Shown here: positions 1 to 10,657 of the stretch, piece by piece | Position numbering within the stretch: the first letter of the stretch is position 1 | How the letters are laid out: every line of letters begins with the position of its first letter | Assembly: GCA_001897425.1 (NCBI GenBank) | Contig: MKSW01000003.1 | Coordinates: 1-64,000, forward strand | Reading direction: 5' to 3' | DNA: 64,000 nucleotides | Origin: Actinobacteria bacterium 69-20 | GTDB taxonomy: Bacteria > Actinomycetota > Actinomycetes > Mycobacteriales > Nakamurellaceae | Notes under the pieces: model-generated | What the model saw: the letters and a program-made list of their open reading frames with translations, nothing else | The model's database searches: none | Told to the model about the DNA's origin: nothing | Translations under genes and position numbers: made by a program

Positions 1-200
1 CTGCGTTTACTCCGGGAGCCTCACCCCACCCACACGACACGCCGAAACCACACCAGCCACTTTCGTAACAAGCCCTAGTACACCCCGTTGCACGGGCGGG
101 GGCGGCCGCGGGCGCGCGGGAATCGGGAATTCAGTGGCGCGGGGGGAGCGAGGCCGCGAGTGCCGAGCGTCGGGGCCTGCGCTGTGAGAGGCTTCTGGGT

Positions 201-1601
201 ATGACGGAGCGTCTGCCCACGCGCGTCCGGATCGGCTATGCCGCGGGCTCGCTGGCGACCGGAGCGTTCGGCACCGTCCCGGGGCTGCTGCTGCTGCCGT
301 ACCTCACCGACACGATCGGAATCGGTGCCGCGCTCGCCGGTGTTTTGGTGCTGCTGCCCAAGGCCTGGGACGTCGTCTTCAACCCGGTCGCCGGGCGCCT
401 CTCGGACCGCACCACCGGCCCGCGCGGACCGCGCCGCCCGTACCTGCTCTATGCCGGGCTCGGCACCGCGATCCTGTTCGCGCTGATGTTCGCGCACCCT
501 TCGTTCGGCCGGACCGGTGTCGCGATCTGGGTCGTGGTGCTCTTCCTCGCGACCGCGACAACCTATGCACTGTACCAGGTCCCGTACGTAGCCCTGCCCA
601 CGGAGATGACGTCGGATCCGGCCGAGCGCACTCGACTGATGACCCGCCGCATCGCCGTGCTGGCCATCGCGATCCTGATCTCCGGGGCCGGGGCGCCCGC
701 TATCCGGGACGCCGCGGGCGGCGTGAATGGCTACCGCCTGGTGGGCCTGGCGGTCGGCGGGCTCATCGCGATCGGCGCGGTGTGGGCGTTCCTTGGCACC
801 GCCCGCGCCCCGATCGGCACGCCGCGGCCCAGCGCGGTCGGCTGGCGGCAGACCGTCGCCGCCGTGCGTTCGGCGCCCCGGTTCGCGCGGCTGTGGATCG
901 TCTTCGTGATCCAGGCCGTGGGGATCGGCACCATGCTCGCCGGCGTCGACTACCTGGCGCGGGTGGTTCTCGGCTCGGCGGGCATGTCCTCGGTGCTGTT
1001 CGCCGCGTTCGTCGCACCCGCGCTCTTGGTGATGCCGCTGTGGCAACTCGCCGCCGCCCGTTACTCCAAGGTCGCCTGTTACGTCGCGGCGTCGGTGCTG
1101 TTCGCGGCCGGTGCGCTGGGGATCATCGGGGTGACGCTGTTCACCTCGTACCAGTCGTTCATCGCCGTGTCGATCATCGGTCCCAACGGCGAAGAGCTCA
1201 ACCACGGCACCTTCCACGGCCCGCCCACTGCCGTCGTCATCGCCCTGGTGGTGATCATCGGCATCGGCTACGCCGGACAGCAGGTCTTCCCGTTGTCGCT
1301 GCTCGCCGACATCTCCGCGGAGGCGGAGACGGAATCCGGCGGCAAGCGCGCCGGGGTGTTCGCGGGCGTGTGGACCGCGGGGGAGACGTTCGGGCTGGCG
1401 CTAGGACCCGGCATCTACGGCATCGTGCTGGCGATCGGCGGATACCTCTCGGCGACGGCTGCGAACAGGCAGCCGATGTCCGCGGCCATGGCCATCGCCG
1501 TCGGATTCACCGTGATCCCGGCCGTCTGCGTGCTGGTCGCCCTGCCGCTGCTCCGGCGGGTGTCGACATCCACGAGAGAGGCAGTGAAACAAGGGCGATG
1601 A
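201..1601 (+). CDS. MFS transporter, GPH-like (sugar/cation symporter type)
   Basis: Predicted 466-residue inner-membrane transporter of the major facilitator superfamily, most like the glycoside-pentoside-hexuronide (MFS_2) branch, whose members co-transport sugars or other small organics with cations. About twelve hydrophobic segments are visible. The loop after helix 2 reads GRLSDRTTGPRGPRRP, the family's motif-A position. A hydrophilic loop of about 30 residues near residues 313-345 is longer than usual. The start is the ATG at 201; only a weak purine run precedes it. The stop overlaps the next start as ATGA (1598-1601), so the two genes are probably translated together. The substrate cannot be deduced; a PLP-enzyme partner suggests an amine or amino compound, but that is inference. 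Confidence 0.8.
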   Translation: MTERLPTRVRIGYAAGSLATGAFGTVPGLLLLPYLTDTIGIGAALAGVLVLLPKAWDVVFNPVAGRLSDRTTGPRGPRRPYLLYAGLGTAILFALMFAHPSFGRTGVAIWVVVLFLATATTYALYQVPYVALPTEMTSDPAERTRLMTRRIAVLAIAILISGAGAPAIRDAAGGVNGYRLVGLAVGGLIAIGAVWAFLGTARAPIGTPRPSAVGWRQTVAAVRSAPRFARLWIVFVIQAVGIGTMLAGVDYLARVVLGSAGMSSVLFAAFVAPALLVMPLWQLAAARYSKVACYVAASVLFAAGALGIIGVTLFTSYQSFIAVSIIGPNGEELNHGTFHGPPTAVVIALVVIIGIGYAGQQVFPLSLLADISAEAETESGGKRAGVFAGVWTAGETFGLALGPGIYGIVLAIGGYLSATAANRQPMSAAMAIAVGFTVIPAVCVLVALPLLRRVSTSTREAVKQGR

Positions 1602-3082
1602 GTATGACGCCGTTCGCCGCGGATGCCGACGCAGCCACGGAAATCCTTGCCGCCATCCGCGCGCTGCAGGCCCATGATCTGCCGACTCACGGTGGGCGCA
1701 CCCTCGCCTACGTGTACGACGCCGGCGTGCCCGGCCTGGATGAGCTGGCGGCCGCGGCCTATGCGAGCGCCATGCACGCGAACGCCTTGGATCCGACGGC
1801 GTTTCCGTCGCTGCCGGCGATGGAGGGCGACCTGGTCGCCACCGCGGCTGCGCTTCTGGGTGGCGGCCCGGAGACCGTCGGCACCGTGACCGCGGGCGGC
1901 ACCGAGTCCTGCTTGCTCGCGGTGGCCGCCGCCCGCGACGCCCGAGGCGACGTCGAGCACCCCCGCATGGTCATCGCCTCCTCGGCGCACGCGGCATTCC
2001 ACAAGGCCGCCCACTACTTCGGTGTCGAGATCGACATGGTGGACGTGGATCCGGCGACGCTGCGGGCCGACGTCGGCGCGATGGCCGCGGCGATCGGCCC
2101 GGACACGGTGTTGGTGGTCGCCTCGGCGCCCTCGTACGCACACGGCGTCATAGACCCGATCCCGGAGATCGCCGCGGCCGCCGCCGCGCGCGGGGTGCGC
2201 TGCCACGTTGACGCCTGCATCGGCGGCTGGATCCTCGGGTCCTGGCGGCGGTTCGGGATCCGGCCGGGGGATCGGGAGGTGCCGCCGTTCGACCTGTCCG
2301 TGCCCGGCGTCACGAGCCTCTCGGTCGACCTGCACAAGTACGCCTACACCCCGAAGGGCGCGTCCGTGCTGCTGCACGCGAGCGCGGAGTTGCGCGCCGC
2401 CCAGTACTTCGTGCACACGAACTGGCCGGGCTACGCCATGCTCAACACCACCCTGCAGTCCACCCGGTCCGGCGGGCCGATCGCCGCCGCGTGGGCCGTG
2501 GTGAACCGGTTGGGGGACAAGGGCTATCGCGCGATCGCGGAACGCACCGCGGACGCCGTGACCAGGATTCGCGCGAGGATCGCGGAGATTCCGGGGCTGC
2601 GCGTGCTGGCCGAGCCCGACGCGACGCTCATCGCCCTGGCAGCGACCAACGGCGGCCCGAACGTGTTCACCATCGCGGACGAGATGGCCGCCCGCGGCTA
2701 CTACATCCAGCCGCAGTTCGCCTTCCGCGGCGTGCCCGCGACCCTGCACATCACCGTCACCGCAGCCAACGCGGACCACGAAGCGGAACTGGTGGACGCG
2801 CTGTCGGAATCCGTTCGCGCTGCGGCGCAGCAACCGGAGCCGGGATTCCCGCCGGAGGTGATCGAGGCCGTCATGGCCGCCGACCTGTCCACCCCGACTG
2901 GGCTGGCCGCCGCCGCGGGGTCGCTCGGCTTGATCGGCGACTCGGGCGCCCTGCGACTCCCACAGCGGATGGCGCCCATCAACGCGCTCCTCGACGCGAT
3001 GCCCGCTTCGGCGCGCGAGCAGGTGCTCCGCGGCGTGCTGTCCATGCTCACCCGTCCGGGCACCGACCTGCTGGTGCGCTGA
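1598..3082 (+). CDS. PLP-dependent decarboxylase/lyase, sphingosine-1-phosphate-lyase-like
   Basis: Fold-type I pyridoxal-phosphate enzyme, 494 residues. The PLP lysine is Lys247 in SVDLHKYAYTPKG, preceded by the cofactor-phosphate stretch TAGGTESCLLAV and by HVDACIGG, whose Asp should contact the pyridine nitrogen. This arrangement is that of the group II decarboxylase/sphingosine-1-phosphate lyase-like family, often annotated as aspartate aminotransferase family protein. About 70 residues beyond the core form a helical C-terminal extension. The start ATG at 1598 overlaps the upstream stop; a second ATG at 1604 is possible and lies inside a copy of the repeated 14-base motif (1602-1615). The true substrate is unknown. 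The coupled transporter may import it. Confidence 0.75.
   Translation: MSMTPFAADADAATEILAAIRALQAHDLPTHGGRTLAYVYDAGVPGLDELAAAAYASAMHANALDPTAFPSLPAMEGDLVATAAALLGGGPETVGTVTAGGTESCLLAVAAARDARGDVEHPRMVIASSAHAAFHKAAHYFGVEIDMVDVDPATLRADVGAMAAAIGPDTVLVVASAPSYAHGVIDPIPEIAAAAAARGVRCHVDACIGGWILGSWRRFGIRPGDREVPPFDLSVPGVTSLSVDLHKYAYTPKGASVLLHASAELRAAQYFVHTNWPGYAMLNTTLQSTRSGGPIAAAWAVVNRLGDKGYRAIAERTADAVTRIRARIAEIPGLRVLAEPDATLIALAATNGGPNVFTIADEMAARGYYIQPQFAFRGVPATLHITVTAANADHEAELVDALSESVRAAAQQPEPGFPPEVIEAVMAADLSTPTGLAAAAGSLGLIGDSGALRLPQRMAPINALLDAMPASAREQVLRGVLSMLTRPGTDLLVR
1602..1615 (-). repeat. Copy of the 14-base motif GAACNNCGTCATAC
   Basis: Reads GTATGACGCCGTTC on the plus strand. It covers the second in-frame ATG of the PLP gene, at the junction with the transporter gene. 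Only a weak possible stem (GCCG 1616-1619 with CGAC 1627-1630) flanks it. Confidence 0.75.
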
Positions 3083-3104
3083 CCGGGGTCCACGTCACCC
3101 CCGG
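3083..3104 (+). terminator. Possible hairpin terminator after the PLP gene
   Basis: CCGGGGT (3083-3089) and ACCCCCGG (3097-3104) form a GC stem starting right after the stop codon, with a seven-base loop and no U-tract. Intrinsic terminators in actinobacteria often lack the U-tract, so this is plausible but unproven. Confidence 0.4.
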
Positions 3105-3229
3105 CCCCGCGGGAGCTCACCGGCCGACGAAAAGGCGGCACACCTGCGGTAATTCCACGCCGCTAGGCTGTTGCGGTCGGCGCGAACCGGTGCGGCCCTC
3201 GCCGCGGCGCGATGGTTCGGGGAGGTTAC

Positions 3230-5022
<1,793 letters not shown>

Positions 5023-5024
5023 CG

Positions 5025-7577
5025 ATGACGGCGCCGCCGGGCGCGCCTGCGGACCCCATTCCGGATGCGCCGCCGGGCGGGACGCTACGGCACGGGCTCG
5101 CCGCCATCGACAGATCGGTGCACGGCGCAGGTGCGGCGGGCGGTGACGGGGCTGGCGGTGACGGGGCTAGCGCAGCCAGGCGGCGACGCGCGGAGTTCGT
5201 TGACCGAGCGCTGGCCGCATTGGCCTCGGCCGCCGACGTCCCGGATACCGGGGTGGCGCTCGCGGCGGTGGGCGGCTACGGCCGGCGGGAACTCTCCCCG
5301 CATTCCGACCTCGACCTGGTGCTGCTGCACACCGCGACAACCCCGGAATCCCTTGCGGCACAACTGGCCGAGCGACTGTGGTACCCCATCTGGGACTCGG
5401 GCATCCAGCTGGACCACGCGGTCCGGACCGTGGAGATGTGCCGCCAGGTAGCCCGGGCGGACCTGCCTTCCGCACTCGGCATGCTGGACCTGCGGCACAT
5501 TGCCGGCGATCCGACGCTGACCGCCGACCTCCAGCGGGCGGTGCTGGCCGACTGGCGGGCGGACGCGGCCCGACGGCTGCCGGACCTGTTGGCGAGCTGC
5601 CGGGCACGCGCGGCACGGAGCGGGGACCTCGCCTATGCCGCGGTGCCCGACCTGAAGGAGTCCCGGGGCGGCCTGCGGGATCTCGCGGTGATGCGGGCGG
5701 TCGCCGCGTCCTGGGTCGCGGACTGCCCGCACCAGGGGCTGGCGCAGGCGCGCGACGACCTGCTGGACATTCGGGACGCGCTGCGGCTGCTGGCCGGCCG
5801 CGCCACCGACCGGGTGCAGGTCCAGGACCAGGACGCACTGGCCGCAGCCCTCGGCTTGGGCGACCGTGACGGCCTGATGCGGAGGGTATCCGGGATTGGC
5901 CGGGTGGTGGCGCACGCCGCGGACCTGACCTGGTTTCGGGTCGGCCGTGTGCTCGCCGGGAACCCGCACACGGTAACCAGCCGCGGGACCGTTCGTGGGG
6001 CTGGGCTGGCAGTGGTGCGCCGACCGCTTGCCGACGGCATCGTCGAACACGGGGGCGAGGCAGTACTCGCCCGGTCGGTCGATCCCGCTCAGGATCCCGC
6101 GCTGCCGCTTCGGCTCGGTGCTGCCGCGGCGCTCGCCGGTATCCCGGTGTCGCCGGCGGCACTGGCGCGGGTGGTGCGCGCGGCGCCGCCGATGCCGGTT
6201 CCGTGGCCGGAGCACGCCCGGCGGGCGCTTCTCGAACTGCTCGGGGCCGGCGAACCATTGGCCGGGGTGTGGGAGGCCCTGGATCTGGCCGGGGTGATCG
6301 GGACGCTGCTGCCAGATTGGGAGCGACTACGATCGTTGCCCCAGCGCGATCCGGTCCACCGGCACACCGTCGACCGACACCTGATCCAGACGGCCATCCA
6401 AGCCGCGGCGCTGGTGCGACGGGTGAACCGCCCCGACCTGTTGCTGATCGCGTCGCTGCTGCACGACATCGGCAAGGGCACCGGGTGCGACCACAGCGTC
6501 GCCGGAGCCAGAATGGCACCGGAGTGGTTGGCGCGCATGGGTTTTCCGCGCGACGATGCGGCCCTGGTGGTGACGCTGGTGCGGGAGCACCTGCTACTCG
6601 CGCAAACCGCGGTGCGCCGCGATCCCGACGATCCGGCGACCATCGAGTCGGTCGCGGCTGCGGTCGGCGGTGTCGCCACCCTCGACCTGCTGGCCGCCCT
6701 GACCGAGGCGGACGCGACGGCGGCCGGTCCGGCGGCCTGGTCCCCATGGAAGGCGGCCCAGGTCGGGATCCTCGTATCCCGGACCCGGCGGTTGCTCGGC
6801 GGCGATGGCACAGCGGTGGGCGGCGCCACGGTTCGCAGCGGTGCGCCCGGCGATTCCGACGTGGGTGCCCCAGCCGTCGGACCCGCTCCCGGCGGCGCTG
6901 CTCCGGGCGGCACCGCTCCCGGCGGACCGGAGGCGCCCGTAGCCGTGCGGATAGTGCGGATAGTGCAGCGACCGGACGGCATCGCCGTAGCGGTGCAGGC
7001 GCCCGACCGGCACGGGCTGCTCGCCGCCGCGGCGGGCGTCTTCGCGCTACACCGGCTGACCATCCGGTCCGCATCGGTATTCACCTCGGAGACGGCCGCT
7101 CGGCAGGACTGGGTGGTCGCACCCCGGTTCGGCGACCCACCCGACCCGGCGGTGTTGCAGGTCGATCTGGTGCGCGCACTGACCGGAGCATGGGACGTCC
7201 CCGCCGCGCTGGCCCGACGGTGGGAAGGGGGATCCGCGACCGCCGGCCTGCATCGGGAAGCGGATTCCGGGGCCGCGGCGGTTGCCGGTCGTGCCGCCAC
7301 CCCAACGGTGGCCGTCGTGGCAAGCGCGTCCCGGCGAAGCACGGTCCTGGAGGTGCGGGCCCGCGATTATCCGACACTGGTATTCCGGGTGGCAACAGCC
7401 GTGAGCGACGTCGGGATCGACGTGGTCGCCGCGCGGGTGGATACCTACGGAGCGGACGTGGTGGACGCCTTCTACCTGCAGCAGGGCGGGCGGCCGCTGG
7501 ACGACGACGTGTGTGAGGCGGTCGTGAACTCCGTCACCGCCGCGGTGGCGTCGGCAACTGGAGGTGCTGTGCGATAG
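5025..7577 (+). CDS. glnD: [Protein-PII] nucleotidylyltransferase/removing enzyme
   Basis: 850-residue bifunctional enzyme that modifies and demodifies PII Tyr51. Order of domains: nucleotidyltransferase with GGYGRRELSPHSDLDLVLLH (residues about 82-101, the G...DxD metal site), a GlnD helical linker domain, an HD phosphohydrolase domain with SLLHDIGKGTGCDHS (His-Asp near residue 478), and two C-terminal ACT domains (about 644-710 and 764-840) for glutamine sensing. Odd: a Gly/Pro/Ala-rich insert (about residues 598-640, several APGG units) separates HD from ACT1. The start at 5025 leaves a two-base gap to glnB. A hairpin-plus-motif element lies 35 bp past the stop. Confidence 0.93.
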   Translation: MTAPPGAPADPIPDAPPGGTLRHGLAAIDRSVHGAGAAGGDGAGGDGASAARRRRAEFVDRALAALASAADVPDTGVALAAVGGYGRRELSPHSDLDLVLLHTATTPESLAAQLAERLWYPIWDSGIQLDHAVRTVEMCRQVARADLPSALGMLDLRHIAGDPTLTADLQRAVLADWRADAARRLPDLLASCRARAARSGDLAYAAVPDLKESRGGLRDLAVMRAVAASWVADCPHQGLAQARDDLLDIRDALRLLAGRATDRVQVQDQDALAAALGLGDRDGLMRRVSGIGRVVAHAADLTWFRVGRVLAGNPHTVTSRGTVRGAGLAVVRRPLADGIVEHGGEAVLARSVDPAQDPALPLRLGAAAALAGIPVSPAALARVVRAAPPMPVPWPEHARRALLELLGAGEPLAGVWEALDLAGVIGTLLPDWERLRSLPQRDPVHRHTVDRHLIQTAIQAAALVRRVNRPDLLLIASLLHDIGKGTGCDHSVAGARMAPEWLARMGFPRDDAALVVTLVREHLLLAQTAVRRDPDDPATIESVAAAVGGVATLDLLAALTEADATAAGPAAWSPWKAAQVGILVSRTRRLLGGDGTAVGGATVRSGAPGDSDVGAPAVGPAPGGAAPGGTAPGGPEAPVAVRIVRIVQRPDGIAVAVQAPDRHGLLAAAAGVFALHRLTIRSASVFTSETAARQDWVVAPRFGDPPDPAVLQVDLVRALTGAWDVPAALARRWEGGSATAGLHREADSGAAAVAGRAATPTVAVVASASRRSTVLEVRARDYPTLVFRVATAVSDVGIDVVAARVDTYGADVVDAFYLQQGGRPLDDDVCEAVVNSVTAAVASATGGAVR

Positions 7578-7611
7578 CGGCCCGATAGCCTCGTCTCCGG
7601 GCCGGGGCCTG

Positions 7612-7640
7612 GCGCGCGGAGCGCGCGAACAGCGTCATAC
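7612..7640 (+). repeat. Hairpin plus GAACAGCGTCATAC element
   Basis: Stem GCGCGC (7612-7617), loop GGA, stem GCGCGC (7621-7626), followed with no gap by GAACAGCGTCATAC (7627-7640). It is intergenic between glnD and ffh and is one of the clearest copies of the repeated element. In this orientation it could also act as a terminator for glnD. Confidence 0.8.
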
Positions 7641-7712
7641 GCGGTTTCCGCTAGCCTCGACAGTGCTGTCAGTCACCAGGACGCCCACCCCGACGCGTAA
7701 AGGTTTGTGCCC

Positions 7713-9302
7713 GTGTTCGACACCCTCTCCGACCGGCTCTCCAGCGTCTTCACGGGCCTGCGCGGTAAGGGCCGCCTGTCGCAGGCCGACATCGATTCGA
7801 GCGCTCGGGAGATCCGCATCGCGCTGCTCGAGGCGGATGTCGCGCTGCCCGTGGTCAAGACGTTCATCGCGGCGATCAAGGAGCGGGCGTCGGCGGCTGA
7901 ACTCTCGCAGGCGCTGAACCCGGCGCAGCAGGTCGTCAAGATCGTCAACGAGGAGCTCATCGCGATCCTGGGCGGCGAGACCCGGCGGCTCCAGCTCGCG
8001 AAGAACCCGCCGACCGTGATCATGCTGGCCGGTCTGCAGGGCGCCGGCAAGACGACGCTGGCCGGCAAACTGGCCCTCTGGCTCAAGGAGCAGGGGCACA
8101 CCCCGGTGCTAGTGGCTGCCGACCTGCAACGCCCCAACGCCGTCACCCAGCTGCAGGTGGTAGGCGGGCAGGCCGGTGTGACGGTGTTCGCGCCGGACCC
8201 GGGCAACACCGGTTCGACGGACGCGGCGGCCGCCACCGGTGATCCGGTAGCGGTGGCCCGCGGCGGCGTGGAATACGCGCGGGCGAAACTGCACGACATC
8301 GTGATCGTCGATACCGCCGGCCGGCTCGGCGTAGACGCGGAGATGATGGCGCAGGCCGCCGCCATCCGGGACGCCGTGCAGCCGGACGAGACACTGTTCG
8401 TGCTGGACGCGATGGTCGGTCAAGACGCGGTGGTCACCGCCGAGGCGTTCCGCGACGGCGTGGGCTTCACCGGCGTGGTGCTCACCAAGCTCGACGGCGA
8501 CGCGCGCGGCGGCTCGGCCCTGTCGGTGCGGCAGCTAACGGGCGTGCCGATCCTGTTCGCATCTACCGGCGAGAAGCTCGCGGACTTCGACACGTTCCAC
8601 CCCGACCGGATGGCGTCCCGCATCCTGGGCATGGGCGACGTGCTCACGCTGATCGAACAGGCCGAGCAGCACTTCGAGGCAGACCAGGCCGAGCAGATGG
8701 CCAGCCGCATGATGGGCGGCGAGTTCACCCTCGAGGACTTCCTGCAGCAGATGCTGATGATCCGCAAGATGGGTCCGCTGCAAGGGATTCTGGGCATGAT
8801 GCCCGGCGCCGGGAAGATCAAGGACGCGCTGGCGGGCGTCGACGAGCGCGACATCGACCGCACCGCCGCCATGATCCGCTCGATGACCCCGGGGGAGCGG
8901 GCCGACCCGAAGATCATCAACGCGTCGCGGCGCCGGCGGATCGCGGCCGGGTCGGGCACCAGCGTCTCGCAGGTGAACGCGCTGCTCGAGCGGTTCGGCG
9001 AGGCGAAGAAGATGATGGGCTCGATGGCCGGGCGCTTCGGATTCCCGGGCGCCCGCAAGGCGACGAAGTCGGCCAAGGGCAAGAAGGGGAAGAAGGGCGG
9101 CAAGAGCTCAGCCGGGCGCGGCCCGACGCCGCCGAAGGTGCGCGGCGGGTTCCCCGGTCTGCCTGGCGGCATGCCAGGCGGGTTCCCCGGGCTGCCGGGC
9201 GCGGGTAGCGGCACGCCGGGCGGGCTTCCTGGCGGTTTCCCCGGGCTGGACCAACTGCCCGCCGACTTCGACCTCTCCAAGCTCAACCTCCCGAAGAACT
9301 GA
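7713..9302 (+). CDS. ffh: Signal recognition particle GTPase Ffh
   Basis: SRP54-type GTPase that binds SRP RNA and delivers signal-sequence-bearing ribosomes to FtsY at the membrane. NG domain: P-loop GLQGAGKTTLAGKLA, DTAGRL and TKLDGDARGG. M domain: methionine-rich FLQQMLMIRKMGPLQGILGMMPG. The C-terminus is extended by a Lys-rich run and a Gly/Pro/Phe-rich tail of about 60 residues (repeated GGFPGLPGG). I place the start at GTG 7713 (fMet-Phe-Asp-Thr-Leu, 529 aa) because Ffh proteins begin this way and AAAGG at 7699-7703 is nine bases upstream; GTG 7707 would add two residues but sits only three bases from that site. Confidence 0.95.
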   Translation: MFDTLSDRLSSVFTGLRGKGRLSQADIDSSAREIRIALLEADVALPVVKTFIAAIKERASAAELSQALNPAQQVVKIVNEELIAILGGETRRLQLAKNPPTVIMLAGLQGAGKTTLAGKLALWLKEQGHTPVLVAADLQRPNAVTQLQVVGGQAGVTVFAPDPGNTGSTDAAAATGDPVAVARGGVEYARAKLHDIVIVDTAGRLGVDAEMMAQAAAIRDAVQPDETLFVLDAMVGQDAVVTAEAFRDGVGFTGVVLTKLDGDARGGSALSVRQLTGVPILFASTGEKLADFDTFHPDRMASRILGMGDVLTLIEQAEQHFEADQAEQMASRMMGGEFTLEDFLQQMLMIRKMGPLQGILGMMPGAGKIKDALAGVDERDIDRTAAMIRSMTPGERADPKIINASRRRRIAAGSGTSVSQVNALLERFGEAKKMMGSMAGRFGFPGARKATKSAKGKKGKKGGKSSAGRGPTPPKVRGGFPGLPGGMPGGFPGLPGAGSGTPGGLPGGFPGLDQLPADFDLSKLNLPKN

Positions 9303-9309
9303 CGCGCCG

Positions 9310-10527
9310 GTGAGCGCCGGCGGACCCGACCCGACGGTCGGCTGGGATGCCGATCCGGGTGTCGCCTGGCAGGAGTTCGCGCCGCTGGCCGGTGACGCCA
9401 CGGCGGACGTGTGCGTCGTCGGCCTGGGCGGCAGCGGGCTCGCGGCGATCGGGGATCTGCTCGACCGCGGCCTCGGCGTGATCGGCATCGACGCCGGCCG
9501 CGTCGCCGCCGGTGCCGCCGGGCGCAACGGCGGCTTCCTGCTCGGCGGGCCAGCGCAAGCCGTGCACGAGTTCGCCGCGACGTTCGGCGCGGATGTGGCC
9601 GTCGCGTTCTATCGGGAGACTCTGCGCGAGATCGACCGTCTGGAAACGCTTCTCGGAGATGACGTGATCCTGCGCGTGGGTTCGATCCGGGTGGCCGGGC
9701 TCCCCGGGCGCGGCGACGATGACGATGACGATCATGACGACGATGATGACGACGCCGCTCGGCAGCGTGAGCTGGCCGATTGCGACGCGCAGTACGCCTT
9801 CATGCGGGCGCACGACCTCGCCGTGGAGCGCTACGACGGCCCGCTCGGGACGGGGCTGTACTTCCCGCGCGATGCCGCGATGAACCCTGTCCGCCGGGCG
9901 ATGGGCCTTGCCGCGCGCTATGGGGCCAGGGCACGTCTGCACGAACACACTCCGGCCATCGCTATCCGCCCCGGGCGCGTGGAGACCCTGAACGGGGTGA
10001 TTCATGCGAACAGCGTCATCGTCGCGGTGGACGGGCGGTTGGACGCGCTGCTGCCGCACCTGGATGGCCGCGTGCGCACCACACGGCTGCAGATGGCGGC
10101 GACCGCCGCCGTGGACCCACCGGGGCGTGCCGTGCTGCCCTGCCCCGTCTACGCGAACTGGGGGTACGACTACCTGCAGCAGGACACTGCCGGCCGCATC
10201 GTCGCGGGGGGCGGCCGGGACCGCTTCGTCGACGCGGAATGGACGGCCGACCAGCGGCCGACCGCGCCGGTGCAGGCCTGGATCGATGGTCTCATCGGGC
10301 GGGTCGCACGGGCCGCATTGATCGACGCGCCGAGGGTCACCCATCGCTGGGCAGCATCGGTCGGCTACACACCCGATTCGCGGCCATTGGTGGCCGAAGT
10401 GGACCGCGGTGTGGTGGCGTGCGGGGGCTATTGCGGCACAGGCAACCTCGTCGGACCGATCGCCGCACGGACCGCCGTCGCACTCGCCATCGACGGGGCG
10501 GCGCCGCCGCCGTACTTCGCAACCTGA
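9310..10527 (+). CDS. FAD-dependent oxidoreductase (DAO family) with poly-Asp loop
   Basis: 405-residue flavoprotein of the D-amino-acid oxidase/GlpO-like family. The Rossmann motif ADVCVVGLGGSGLAAIGDLLD (residues about 32-52) and GAAGRNGGFLLGG form the FAD site, and GTGNLVGPIAARTAV near the C-terminus closes it. Such enzymes oxidise amines or amino acids; the substrate is unknown. Odd: DDDDDDHDDDDDD is encoded by GAC/GAT repeats at 9715-9753 inside the substrate domain. A GTG start at 9310, seven bases after ffh, suggests read-through from ffh. Confidence 0.75.
   Translation: MSAGGPDPTVGWDADPGVAWQEFAPLAGDATADVCVVGLGGSGLAAIGDLLDRGLGVIGIDAGRVAAGAAGRNGGFLLGGPAQAVHEFAATFGADVAVAFYRETLREIDRLETLLGDDVILRVGSIRVAGLPGRGDDDDDDHDDDDDDAARQRELADCDAQYAFMRAHDLAVERYDGPLGTGLYFPRDAAMNPVRRAMGLAARYGARARLHEHTPAIAIRPGRVETLNGVIHANSVIVAVDGRLDALLPHLDGRVRTTRLQMAATAAVDPPGRAVLPCPVYANWGYDYLQQDTAGRIVAGGGRDRFVDAEWTADQRPTAPVQAWIDGLIGRVARAALIDAPRVTHRWAASVGYTPDSRPLVAEVDRGVVACGGYCGTGNLVGPIAARTAVALAIDGAAPPPYFAT
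9715..9753 (+). repeat. GAC/GAT trinucleotide tract coding poly-Asp
   Basis: Thirteen codons, all GAC or GAT apart from one central CAT, give six Asp, one His and six Asp. It looks like replication-slippage DNA that has stayed in frame within the oxidoreductase gene. Confidence 0.85.
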
Positions 10528-10626
10528 CGGGACCTGAGGTTGGCGCCGCGGGCGCGGTGGTGCGAACATTCCACGATGACCGGGGGAATGATGCGCTTCG
10601 TCCGCTCTCGCGGATCGGCTCGGCGA

Positions 10627-10657
10627 GTATGACGCTGTTCGTCGGCCGGCAGGCCGA
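10627..10657 (-). repeat. Hairpin plus GAACAGCGTCATAC element at a start codon
   Basis: On the plus strand: GTATGACGCTGTTC (10627-10640), one base, then TCGGCC (10642-10647), loop GGCA, GGCCGA (10652-10657). Read on the minus strand this is a hairpin followed after one base by GAACAGCGTCATAC. The ATG of the regulator gene at 10629 lies inside the motif. Confidence 0.75.

Noticed and set aside
1..200. Possible end of an upstream gene
   Set aside because: No frame in the first 200 bases shows coding character I can defend, and no RNA gene or promoter is clear.
1415..2833. Long open frame on the minus strand opposite the PLP enzyme (similar frames at 3095-4537, 5167-7074 and 39547-40755)
   Set aside because: In ~70% GC DNA stop codons are rare in shadow frames. 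The translations are Arg/Gly/Pro-rich with no domain motifs, while the opposite strand carries clear protein families.
7612..7640. The hairpin-motif element as simply an intrinsic terminator
   Set aside because: It fits after glnD and after the exporter, but other copies lie inside rnhB, trmD, pep2 and over start codons, often antisense, so termination cannot be the general role.
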